A stretch of DNA of 64,000 bases from Parundibacterium terreum (GTDB lineage Bacteria; Pseudomonadota; Gammaproteobacteria; Burkholderiales; Burkholderiaceae_D): positions 372,001 through 436,000 of the forward strand of contig NZ_BMED01000006.1 of assembly GCF_014636315.1 (NCBI RefSeq), given 5' to 3'. Below, piece by piece: positions 26,226 to 33,837 of this stretch (the stretch's first letter is position 1; every line of letters starts with the position of its first letter). The notes under the pieces are model-generated. The model was given only the letters and a program-made list of their open reading frames with translations, made no database searches and was not told the origin of the DNA. The translations under genes were made by a program, and so were the position numbers.

Positions 26226-27155
26226 TTATTTTGTGTCAGCCACAACGGCAGCACGACCTAAGGCCCAACCGGGTACCCGGATCAAGCCGGTAGTCAACGC
26301 GGTCCCGATGACAATCAATCCACTCCCCACCCCCATCCTGAAAGTAAACTCTTCGCCAAGAAATAGTACTCCCCACAGCACGCCAAATGCGGGTACCAGG
26401 AAAGGCACGGTCATGGTGCGAGAGGCGCCTACGTCGGCGATCAGTTTGAAGAACAGGACATAGGCCAGGGCGGTGCAGGCGACAGTCAGGGCCAGCAGGG
26501 CGAGCCAGGCGTGTGTTGAGGGTGTTACTGCGGGCCAGTAGAGGATGGCGGGTATGGCCAGCACTGCTGCGGAAATCAGTTGGCTGCCGGTGGCGACGGC
26601 TAATGGCGGCACTTCGGCCAGGCGTTGCTTGCTGTAGTGGGCGGAGAATGCATAGAGCAGGGTTGCGGCCAGGCAGGCCAGTACGGCCCAGCCGGTGGCG
26701 GTAGTGTTGCTGGTGCCGGTCTTGAAGCCGGCGCTGTCCCATACCAGCCACAGCACGCCGGCGAAGCCTATCGCCAGGCCCAGGCCGCGCTGGGCGCTGA
26801 TGTTTTCGCGCAGCCATAGCAGGCCGATAAGCGCGGCATACAAAGGGGTGGCGGCGTTGAAGATGGCAGACAGGCTGGCATTGATGCTGAGCGCGGCAAA
26901 GCCGAACAGCACAAAGGGCAAGGCGGAGTTGGTGATGCCTACCAGGGCGATCGGCTTCCAGTGTGTTCTCAGTGCGGCCAGCCCGCCGTCGCGGCGTGAG
27001 GCCAGCAAGGGGAGCAATAATAGCGCCGCACCGGCGGCGCGCGATCCTGCCATTGCCAGTGCGCCAAACTCGCCTGCGCCCATGCGCATGAACAGATAGG
27101 AAGCTCCCCACAGTCCGGCCAGGAACAAGAGTGTTGCGATGTCTCGCTTTTTCAT
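26226..27155 (-). CDS. EamA/DMT-family transporter
   Basis: 309 residues, ten predicted membrane helices in two EamA repeats (first FLAGLWGASYLFMRMG; second begins near AVLACLAATLLYAFSAHYSK). A strong CGGAGGCGG ribosome site precedes the ATG. Drug/metabolite transporters of this type export amino acids or other small metabolites; the substrate is unknown. It is read in the same direction as the GST gene 47 bases upstream, divergent from a MocR regulator, and shares a 14-bp motif with the MocR-GST promoter gap. Its stop lies just next to repeat copy 2. Confidence 0.85.
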   Translation of the reverse strand: MKKRDIATLLFLAGLWGASYLFMRMGAGEFGALAMAGSRAAGAALLLLPLLASRRDGGLAALRTHWKPIALVGITNSALPFVLFGFAALSINASLSAIFNAATPLYAALIGLLWLRENISAQRGLGLAIGFAGVLWLVWDSAGFKTGTSNTTATGWAVLACLAATLLYAFSAHYSKQRLAEVPPLAVATGSQLISAAVLAIPAILYWPAVTPSTHAWLALLALTVACTALAYVLFFKLIADVGASRTMTVPFLVPAFGVLWGVLFLGEEFTFRMGVGSGLIVIGTALTTGLIRVPGWALGRAAVVADTK

Positions 27156-27171
27156 TTTGCCGCCTCCGATT

Positions 27172-27185
27172 TGGTAAGCTAAAAG
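27172..27185. promoter_or_regulatory. 14-bp motif upstream of EamA gene, candidate MocR site
   Basis: TGGTAAGCTAAAAG, 17 bases upstream of the EamA gene start. It matches 13 of 14 bases with the motif at 27943-27956 between the GST and MocR genes. Recurrence of a motif in the only two promoter gaps of this divergon suggests a shared regulator site. Confidence 0.4.
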
Positions 27186-27202
27186 CTTGTTCTATTAACT
27201 GG

Positions 27203-27892
27203 CTAGCTGGCGGTCTGGCCGAAGAGTATCTTGCGTGCCTCTGCCGATACCGGCTCTGCCTTGGTGTATACATCTTCCATGCCCCGGTAAGCGCGTATCG
27301 TTGCCGGTCGGGCTGCCATCGCATGGAACCAGCGTTGCAGATGGGGGAATTGCGCCAGATCCTGGCCATGTGCCTGGTGCGGCACTATCCACGGATAGCA
27401 GGCGATGTCGGCGATAGAAAATGCGCCGGCGATAAAATCGCGTCCTGCAAGTTGCCTGTTCAGCACGCCATACAGGCGATTGGTTTCATTGGTATAGCGC
27501 TGTATCGCATACGGTACTTTTTCCGGCGCATACACATTGAAATGGCCTATCTGCCCGGCCATGGGGCCGAGGCCGCCGACTTGCCAGAACAGCCATTTCA
27601 ATACTTCCATGCGGCCCTGCAGATCGCCGGGGATCAGGCTGCCTGTCTTTTCTGCCAGGTACAGCAGCATGGCGCCGGACTCAAACAGCACGACAGGCTG
27701 GTTGCCGGAAACCGGTGCATGGTCCACCATCGCCGGGATCTTGTTGTTCGGCGATATCGCCAGAAATTCCGGTTTGAATTGCTCGCCCTTGCTGAGGCTG
27801 ACCGGGATGATGCGGTGTTCCAGCCCTGTTTCTTCCAGGAACATGGTCATCTTGTGGCCGTTGGGGGTAGCGCTGTAGTAGAGGTCTATCAC
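27203..27892 (-). CDS. yfcG: Glutathione S-transferase, YfcG/YghU (Nu-class) type
   Basis: 229 residues. Thioredoxin-like N-terminal domain starting MIDLYYSATPNGHKMTMFLE with Thr/Asn-containing ATPNGHK as in YfcG and Ure2p-like enzymes, cis-Pro in NNKIPAMVD and the glutathione-binding FESGAMLLYLAEK. The C-terminal all-helical domain contains DFIAGAFSIADIACYPW. E. coli YfcG reduces disulfides with glutathione bound in the active site; the same activity is likely here. It lies upstream of the EamA gene on the same strand and divergent from the MocR regulator, which probably controls it. Confidence 0.85.
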   Translation of the reverse strand: MIDLYYSATPNGHKMTMFLEETGLEHRIIPVSLSKGEQFKPEFLAISPNNKIPAMVDHAPVSGNQPVVLFESGAMLLYLAEKTGSLIPGDLQGRMEVLKWLFWQVGGLGPMAGQIGHFNVYAPEKVPYAIQRYTNETNRLYGVLNRQLAGRDFIAGAFSIADIACYPWIVPHQAHGQDLAQFPHLQRWFHAMAARPATIRAYRGMEDVYTKAEPVSAEARKILFGQTAS

Positions 27893-27942
27893 TTGGTTTC
27901 TCCATCCGTGCTTGTCGATAAGGCACAGGATAGGGTGTAATC

Positions 27943-27956
27943 TGGTATGCTAAAAG
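27943..27956. promoter_or_regulatory. 14-bp motif in GST-MocR gap, candidate MocR site
   Basis: TGGTATGCTAAAAG in the 84-base gap between the divergent GST and MocR genes. One mismatch from the motif at 27172-27185. TGGTAT is the complement of ATACCA, the box reported for the MocR-type regulator GabR; the link is suggestive only. Confidence 0.45.
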
Positions 27957-27976
27957 ATCCACATTAAGCCAAATTT

Positions 27977-29446
27977 ATGGAACCAATTTTCGAATTGGCA
28001 CTGGAGTTGCCGGATAGGGACAGCCGCAATCTGCTGCGTTCGCTGCATGGGCAACTGCGGGCGGCAATCCTGGACGGCCGCCTGCAACCCGGCTTGCGGC
28101 TGCCGTCGACGCGGGTATTGGCATCAACATGTCGCGTATCGCGCAATACTGCAGTGGCTGCCTATGATTTGCTATTGGGAGAGGGTTATCTGGAAGCGCG
28201 GCCCGGTGCCGGCACCTATGTTGCCCAACTGCTGCCCAGGCACACGGAACTCCGCAGGCAAGGCAATGCGAGCTTGCCGCAGGCGGACGAACACAGGCTG
28301 AATGCCTACTGGCGCAAGCCCCCGGCCGTAGTACAGGCGCGCGGGGGGAGCATCCCTGCATACGACTTCCAGCTCGGTAGCCCGGACCAGAGGCATTTCG
28401 CCTTTGATATCTGGCGCCGCCTGGCCGCGCGCAGCCTGCATCAATTGTCGAAGTCGGTAGCCAGTTATGAGGGGCCTGAAGGCAGGCAGGGATTGCGGGA
28501 AGCCATTGCAGCGCATGTTTCACTGACGCGTGCCGTCGCCTGCAGCCCGCAGGATATTCTGGTGACTTCCGGTGCGCAGCAAGCCTTTGATTTGCTCGCG
28601 CGCATCCTGGTCACGCCCGGCAAGACTTTGGTGGCGGTGGAAGACCCAGGCTATCCGCCGCTAAGGGCGACACTGGCGGCGGCCGGTGCGAAGCTGGTGC
28701 CGGTGGCGGTTGATGCAGAAGGGCTTATCGTGGAACAGTTGCCAAAGAATGCAGCCATCATTTGCGTCACGCCTTCGCATCAGTTCCCGCTCGGTGTGGC
28801 GATGTCGGCACGGCGCAGGGCCGCCTTGCTGGAGCATGCGCAAAAATACGGTGCGGTAATCATCGAAGATGATTACGACAGTGAATTCCGTTTTGGCGGC
28901 CGCCCTCTGGATGCGCTGCAAACGCTGGATCGGGCCGATGCAGTATTTTATGTAGGGACCTTTTCCAAGAGCCTGTTCCCAGGGTTGCGCCTGGGCTTTG
29001 TGGTGGCACCGGTATGGGCGCAGGCTGCGTTGGCCGCCGCCCGCCAGTGCAGCGACTGGCATGGCAATCTGGTGGCGCAGGATACGCTGGCCGCTTTCAT
29101 CAGCGGAGGCCATCTGGCCCGCCATGTGCGCAAGATGCGGCAAGTGTATGACAGGCGCCGCCGCCTGGTGCTGGATGCCTTGCAGGCAGACTTCCCCGGC
29201 CGCCTGCAGGCATTGCCGTCGGCTGCCGGCCTGCACCTGGCTGCGCTGGCACACGAAGGCAATGATTTGCAGGCGATCAGGCAGCAGGCCGCAGCGCACG
29301 GTGTCAGCATCAATACGCTGGGCCAGTATTTTATCGGCAGACAGCCGAAGCAGGCGGGCCTGGTGTTCGGCTATGGCGCGATTGACGAAGCGGCGATACC
29401 GACGGCGATGGCCATCCTGCGCCGCCTCATGCAGAGCGTCAGTTAA
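27977..29446 (+). CDS. MocR-family (GntR-aminotransferase) regulator
   Basis: 489 residues. Residues 1-85 form a GntR winged helix (LPDRDSRNLLRSLHGQLRAA, then GLRLPSTRVLASTCRVSRNT). Residues 125-489 are a fold type I aminotransferase-like domain with the PLP Lys in VGTFSKSLFPGLRLGF and the Asp of IIEDDYDSEFRF. MocR regulators sense PLP and an amino-compound ligand. Divergent from the GST gene, with the EamA transporter beyond it; both are likely targets. The last 8 bases overlap the convergent PP-loop gene. Confidence 0.95.
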   Translation: MEPIFELALELPDRDSRNLLRSLHGQLRAAILDGRLQPGLRLPSTRVLASTCRVSRNTAVAAYDLLLGEGYLEARPGAGTYVAQLLPRHTELRRQGNASLPQADEHRLNAYWRKPPAVVQARGGSIPAYDFQLGSPDQRHFAFDIWRRLAARSLHQLSKSVASYEGPEGRQGLREAIAAHVSLTRAVACSPQDILVTSGAQQAFDLLARILVTPGKTLVAVEDPGYPPLRATLAAAGAKLVPVAVDAEGLIVEQLPKNAAIICVTPSHQFPLGVAMSARRRAALLEHAQKYGAVIIEDDYDSEFRFGGRPLDALQTLDRADAVFYVGTFSKSLFPGLRLGFVVAPVWAQAALAAARQCSDWHGNLVAQDTLAAFISGGHLARHVRKMRQVYDRRRRLVLDALQADFPGRLQALPSAAGLHLAALAHEGNDLQAIRQQAAAHGVSINTLGQYFIGRQPKQAGLVFGYGAIDEAAIPTAMAILRRLMQSVS

Positions 29447-30653
29447 GCTTCTTGTGCAACACCAGCTTGCGCAGCAGCATGCCGGCACGCCATACGCCCG
29501 GCAGCTTGAACAGGCGCTCGCTGATCTTCAGGAAAGGAAAACTCAGCGTCGAACGCCACATCGCCTGCCGCAGGCCGCTGGCTATATCCTGACGGCCGGC
29601 TTTTTCCGCCGCCTGCAAGATGGCACGGTGTACGACCAGATTATGGATGCCGCCTACGCTCAGCTTTTTGATTTTTGCCAAGTCATACCTGGACCAGTCG
29701 AAGGACTCGGCCATCGCTTCTTTTTTACCCAGTATGTCCAGCGTGATCATGGTGCGATAACACTTCTCGCAGTGCGAACAATTTTTTTCCGGCAGGGCCA
29801 TGCAGACATGCAGGGCCGTCTGGGCCGGCGGGAAGCGCGCGACCAGTTCGGTTTTTTCCACACGGGTGGCAACCGCGCCATCGTGTACGACCTGGGTCGT
29901 GGACGTTGAAAACAGCGGGTCCGTCATCGGGTGGGAACCCCAGGGCAGCAAGGTGGGATAAGGATAGCTGGAGCCCAGCAGCACCTGGCGGTAGCGTTTT
30001 TCCAGCATCAGCGAGACGAAGCCCATGCCCGCTCCATGCGTCAGTTGGGCCCAGCGCTCGGTCCAGGCCTGGTCGCGCAGATTGGTGTGGATCACAAAAT
30101 GATTGCGGCCTATGCGGCCGGCGGCATGCGTCAGCATATTGAGCAAAGGCGTGAAGCCGGTCTCGTTGTGGATACGCACATCGAATCCCCATACGGTCAG
30201 CAAGTCGTCGATATCGCCTATGCACGGCAAGCCATAATCCTTGTCCGGCAAATGCCTGGCCAGCGTGAAATAAGAATCCACGCCGCCGGAAAAAAATGCC
30301 GCGATCTTCCCATCGGGATGCAGGCCGTCTGTGTGATAGGTAGGGCAATCGATGGCGATTTCGGCCAGATCGGGGAACCAGTCCACCCAGACCCGCAGCA
30401 CTGCGCCCAGGTTCTCTTTCAACAGCCCATCCACCGGTAGCGACAGTTCGATGTTTTCATGCCTGGTTGCTGCCATGGGCAGCATCGCGATCAGCCAGGG
30501 ATTGCCGCTATCGGACAGGCCTGCTGCGATGGCGTCCGGCACGTCAACCCAAACCTGCAGCTGCTCTCCATTGTCATAAGCGATACTGCCGGTGCTCCTG
30601 GTATAGCCGGGAGTGCGCGGGGACGGGGTAATCGTGACATCCAGCAAACGCAT
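29439..30653 (-). CDS. PP-loop ATPase-like protein with QueC-type cysteine cluster (paralogue A)
   Basis: 404 residues, soluble. Residues 1-105 form an unassigned beta-rich domain. Residues 119-127 carry the PP-loop FFSGGVDSY found in enzymes that adenylate a carbonyl or carboxyl (QueC, TilS, asparagine synthase relatives). Residues 284-298 hold Cys-x7-Cys-x2-Cys-x2-Cys (C284, C292, C295, C298), close to the zinc site of QueC. The C-terminus is helical and basic. Substrate unknown; none of the deazaguanine pathway genes is nearby. Paralogue B (30871-32124) lies upstream on the same strand. Confidence 0.75.
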   Translation of the reverse strand: MRLLDVTITPSPRTPGYTRSTGSIAYDNGEQLQVWVDVPDAIAAGLSDSGNPWLIAMLPMAATRHENIELSLPVDGLLKENLGAVLRVWVDWFPDLAEIAIDCPTYHTDGLHPDGKIAAFFSGGVDSYFTLARHLPDKDYGLPCIGDIDDLLTVWGFDVRIHNETGFTPLLNMLTHAAGRIGRNHFVIHTNLRDQAWTERWAQLTHGAGMGFVSLMLEKRYRQVLLGSSYPYPTLLPWGSHPMTDPLFSTSTTQVVHDGAVATRVEKTELVARFPPAQTALHVCMALPEKNCSHCEKCYRTMITLDILGKKEAMAESFDWSRYDLAKIKKLSVGGIHNLVVHRAILQAAEKAGRQDIASGLRQAMWRSTLSFPFLKISERLFKLPGVWRAGMLLRKLVLHKKLN

Positions 30654-30870
30654 CGTTCTTCTCCATGGTGGTGCTATCTGGATCCGCTGCCTTGATCAAT
30701 ACAATCATGCATCGGCATTTGAGTGAACTATTTGATAACAAAGTGTAGCGGATTTGCTCTGCAAAGCACAATGCGGATCATGCACTTTTGCTCAAAAAGA
30801 CACAGCACCGCAGTACCGGAAAAAAGGCACAGGCGATACCATGCCGGGCCAGGCCGATCAGGGCCAGCCC

Positions 30871-32124
30871 TCAGGGTTTGTCGCTGGAGTGCTTGATATA
30901 CTTGGCAGTGATGGAATTGCGCAGCACGAATTTTCTGAGCGCCATGCCGGCACGCCACAAGCCGGGCAGTTGCATCAGCCATTCGCTGGTCTTCAGTGCC
31001 GGCGACGCTGTGCGGGAGCGTATGCCTGCGCTTTCCAGTTCGCTCACCAGGTCTGCGCGCTTGGCTGCGCGCGCCGCATCCAGGATCTCGCCGTAAAAGA
31101 CCTTGTCGCCCTTGCTGCCTATCTTGATTTTCCGCACCGCCTCGACATGGTATTTGGACCAGTCGAATACTTTGGACATCCTCTCCTTATGGCCGAGTAT
31201 GTCCAGCGTGATCATGGTGCGGTAGCATTTTTCGCATTCCGAGCAGTTATCATCCCCTATCGCATGGCAGACATGCAGCGCCGATTGCGCCGGTGGAAAT
31301 TGCGCGGCGAGGTCGGTCTTTTGTACTCGCGTGACGCTGGGGCCGTCATGCACGATCTGGGTTGCGGAGGTTGAAAACAGATGGTCCACCAGCGGATGCG
31401 AACCCCAGTCCACATAGGTGTAGTTGGGGAAGGAAGAGCCCAGCACCACCTGACGATAGCGCTTTTCCAGCACCAGCGAGATGAAGGCCAAGCCGGCGCC
31501 GTTGGTCAATGGGCCCCAGCGGGTAAACCACGGCGTGCGGTTGTCGCGCAAGTTGGTGCGGATGATGGCGTGCTTGCGCCTGATCTGTTTTGCTGCGGAG
31601 ATCAGCCCCTTGGCCATGGGGCTGAAGCTGGCCTCGTCATTGGCTGACACATCGAAGCCCCATACGCTGAGCAGATCGTCGATATGGCCGACCACGGGAA
31701 GTCCGGTGCCGCTGTCCGGCAGGCGCCGGGCAATGGTGTAATAGGAGTCTATGCCGCCGGAAAAAAACGCAGCGCATTTTTCCGGTTTTAGGGTTTCTAT
31801 GCTGGAGAAAGTACTGCAATCTATCGCCACTTCCGATAGTTCGGGATACCAGCCTGACCAGATTTTCGATATGCCGCGCAGGTTTTCCAGCAGCAGCGCA
31901 TCTACCGGTAGCGAAAGCTGGATATTTTCATGTCTGGCGGCGGCAATAGGCAGCATGGCGATGACCCAGGGGTTGCCGGAATCGGAGATGCCGTCTTTTA
32001 ATTCATCGGGCACGTCGACCCACAGCGACATTTCTTCCTCGATGTCCATCACGATACGCGCAGTAATGCGCGTGAAGCCGTCGGTGAGTGCCGATGGGCC
32101 TACAACTGTGTTCAGCAAACGCAT
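30871..32124 (-). CDS. PP-loop ATPase-like protein with QueC-type cysteine cluster (paralogue B)
   Basis: 417 residues from the ATG at 32124, correctly spaced behind GGGGGA; the ATG two codons earlier abuts that site. Co-linear with paralogue A over the full length: SDSGNPW at about 47-53, PP-loop FFSGGIDSYYT at 121-131, and Cys-x7-Cys-x2-Cys-x2-Cys in HVCHAIGDDNCSECEKCYRT. The two copies are clearly diverged, so the duplication is not recent. A 217-base gap without a gene separates them. A complex or two-step pathway is possible. The predicted activity (ATP-dependent activation of an acid) comes from the PP-loop alone. Confidence 0.75.
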   Translation of the reverse strand: MRLLNTVVGPSALTDGFTRITARIVMDIEEEMSLWVDVPDELKDGISDSGNPWVIAMLPIAAARHENIQLSLPVDALLLENLRGISKIWSGWYPELSEVAIDCSTFSSIETLKPEKCAAFFSGGIDSYYTIARRLPDSGTGLPVVGHIDDLLSVWGFDVSANDEASFSPMAKGLISAAKQIRRKHAIIRTNLRDNRTPWFTRWGPLTNGAGLAFISLVLEKRYRQVVLGSSFPNYTYVDWGSHPLVDHLFSTSATQIVHDGPSVTRVQKTDLAAQFPPAQSALHVCHAIGDDNCSECEKCYRTMITLDILGHKERMSKVFDWSKYHVEAVRKIKIGSKGDKVFYGEILDAARAAKRADLVSELESAGIRSRTASPALKTSEWLMQLPGLWRAGMALRKFVLRNSITAKYIKHSSDKP

Positions 32125-32360
32125 TGCCATTCCCCCAGAGATAAGCTCTCAGGCCGCGCCGGCTGCTTCAACCATCGATGAATTGCGCACGCGGACCTGT
32201 TGTTTTAATTGTTCTAATAAATTCAGATACCCGTGCCAATAAGTAAAGTAGGAGAAAAGCTGCATGCAGGCATGCCTTTCCTTGGCCCAATTTTGCACCT
32301 CAAAGGCAATTTGGTACAGCGGAATTTCACTAAAATGAGACAGGCAAGGAGGTTTACCGG

Positions 32361-33191
32361 CTAGCGTGGTCGTATGCTACCGCTCAGCACCCCTGCAGGG
32401 TAATAGCGCTGGAAGGCATTCCAGATCGCGCCGGATTTTGCGCTGCGTTCCAGCAACTCGCGTAGCGCATTGCGGTCGGTTTCATTGAGTGAAGTACGGG
32501 AGATATAGGCGCCGCTGTCGCTCCACGGCAATTCATCGATAGGCTCATAGCGCAGTTTTTCCAGCAGCCCGGGCGTGCGCGGTTCTGCCTGTATTGCGCC
32601 AGCAAGGATGGATGGTGCCATGATGGTCACATCGGCATTGCCGGATTGCATCAACCTGGCTACGGAGACAACGTCGGTGTCTAAAAATACACGGCCCTGG
32701 CTGCTGAGTTCCTTGACCAGTTTCTGGTAAGCATCGCCAAAATCAAAGCCGCGTACCAGCGCTACTTTCAAATCTCGCCTGTCCAGCAAATCCTGCGCGC
32801 TGCGTATAGGTGCCCGGTCGGAGGCAAGCGAGATTACCATCGCGCGGCCAAAGATCAGCGGTACGAAGATACCGTGCTCGTCGCGGCGGGCGGATTTGGA
32901 GGCAGGTATCAGCAGATCTGCCTTACCGGCATCAAACATCGCGCTCAAGCGTGCGCGTGGCACGACTGAAAATTCAAAATTGCAGCCTTCCCTTGTGCCG
33001 GCGGTGCGCAGTACATCAGGATAGACACCGCTGACCGTATCCCCATTCGCGATGACACTGAGGCCTATAGGCGATAGCGGCACATTCATGGGGCGGGTGC
33101 AGGATGCGTGAGCGCTCAGAGCCGCGCCCGCCAGCAGGCTTGCTAGCATGCTGCGGCGGATGGCACGGAAATAAGATGTCACTTTCTGCAT
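32361..33191 (-). CDS. Periplasmic amino-acid-type solute-binding protein (SBP_bac_3)
   Basis: About 276 residues from the ATG at 33191, giving a signal peptide (about 1-30, ending ALSAHA) before Cys-Thr. An ATG 13 codons earlier is possible; neither has a clear ribosome site. Two-lobed binding-protein pattern: GVYPDVLRTAGTREGCNFEF, then VVPRARLSAMFDAGKADLLI, and hinge region LDRRDLKVALVRGFDFGDAY. No ABC transporter permease or ATPase gene is near, as is common for orphan SBP_3 proteins that serve as sensors or enzymes. Next to the PP-loop pair on the same strand but 236 bases away. Confidence 0.8.
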   Translation of the reverse strand: MQKVTSYFRAIRRSMLASLLAGAALSAHASCTRPMNVPLSPIGLSVIANGDTVSGVYPDVLRTAGTREGCNFEFSVVPRARLSAMFDAGKADLLIPASKSARRDEHGIFVPLIFGRAMVISLASDRAPIRSAQDLLDRRDLKVALVRGFDFGDAYQKLVKELSSQGRVFLDTDVVSVARLMQSGNADVTIMAPSILAGAIQAEPRTPGLLEKLRYEPIDELPWSDSGAYISRTSLNETDRNALRELLERSAKSGAIWNAFQRYYPAGVLSGSIRPR

Positions 33192-33273
33192 GAGGAATTC
33201 AGGGGAGCTGGCACGGCTTGAGTATGCCATAAGCGGGGAGCGCTAATACCACTTAATGCATTAAAACAAGCTT

Positions 33274-33377
33274 AGAAGCCGCTGTGAAATTGCGCTGGCG
33301 TTGTTGCTCCTCCTCGCCGTACTACTCGTACTGTCTTCGTCGTCGCGCCTAGCCAGCCCAATTTCACAACAGCTTCT
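33274..33377 (-). repeat. Long hairpin repeat at the 3' end of the 33377 gene
   Basis: Arms of 26 bases, 33274-33299 and 33352-33377 (AGAAGCCGCTGTGAAATTGC with its counterpart), enclosing a 52-base loop that has its own GTAC...GTAC pairing. Three mismatches, two of which become G-U pairs in RNA from the minus strand, the coding strand of the adjacent gene whose stop codon it touches. Could be a terminator-like or stabilising RNA structure, or a small mobile repeat. Confidence 0.75.
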
Positions 33378-33742
33378 CAATAGCGGTGTTCGTCGACTAA
33401 ATGCTTGTTAAAACTGTACTTTGTGCCGCCTTGCAGGATGTCTACCAGCTTTTTGGGATTGGCAGCGGAGATGAAAATATCTGCGACACCGTCCTTGACC
33501 CGGAACTTGGTCGCCGGACTGAGGATGTTGTTCGCTTTAATCGTCAGATGGCGGATGATCTTGGCTTTTTCGCTACAGATCAGGAAATGGTTTTCTTTCC
33601 TGAAGTTGGCCAAAGGAATATTCAGCCACCAGCCCTCGTCGTTCACATAGCGAACCACATTGGAAAATTGCGTGTTGCCGTCATTGAGCAGATTGGCGCG
33701 CAGGGATTCATTGGCGATCTGTATGGCTTCGGATTTGTTCAT
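33377..33742 (-). CDS. Small hypothetical protein
   Basis: 121 residues, soluble, no signal peptide, preceded by a good AAAAGGCAATA site. Sequence features: MNKSEAIQIANESLRANLLN, GWWLNIPLANFR and an FRVKDGVADIFIS segment. It has a mixed alpha/beta pattern, slightly basic. I do not recognise the family. AT content is higher than in neighbours. The stop codon is embedded in the hairpin repeat at 33274-33377. Confidence 0.6.
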   Translation of the reverse strand: MNKSEAIQIANESLRANLLNDGNTQFSNVVRYVNDEGWWLNIPLANFRKENHFLICSEKAKIIRHLTIKANNILSPATKFRVKDGVADIFISAANPKKLVDILQGGTKYSFNKHLVDEHRY

Positions 33743-33764
33743 TATTGCCTTTTGATAAATTCAG

Positions 33765-33789
33765 GCCGGCGTTCATGGTGAACGCCGGC
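33765..33789 (-). terminator. Hairpin, likely terminator of the crystallin-like gene
   Basis: Perfect 11-bp stem 33765-33775 / 33779-33789 (GCCGGCGTTCA with TGAACGCCGGC), 3-base loop, about 50 bases after the stop at 33838. The T tract on the minus strand is weak (CTGAATTTAT), so termination efficiency is uncertain. Confidence 0.6.
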
Positions 33790-33837
33790 AGGCAGTATTG
33801 TAAACCGTCGCAGCGATAGTCCTCCGAAAACCGGGTA

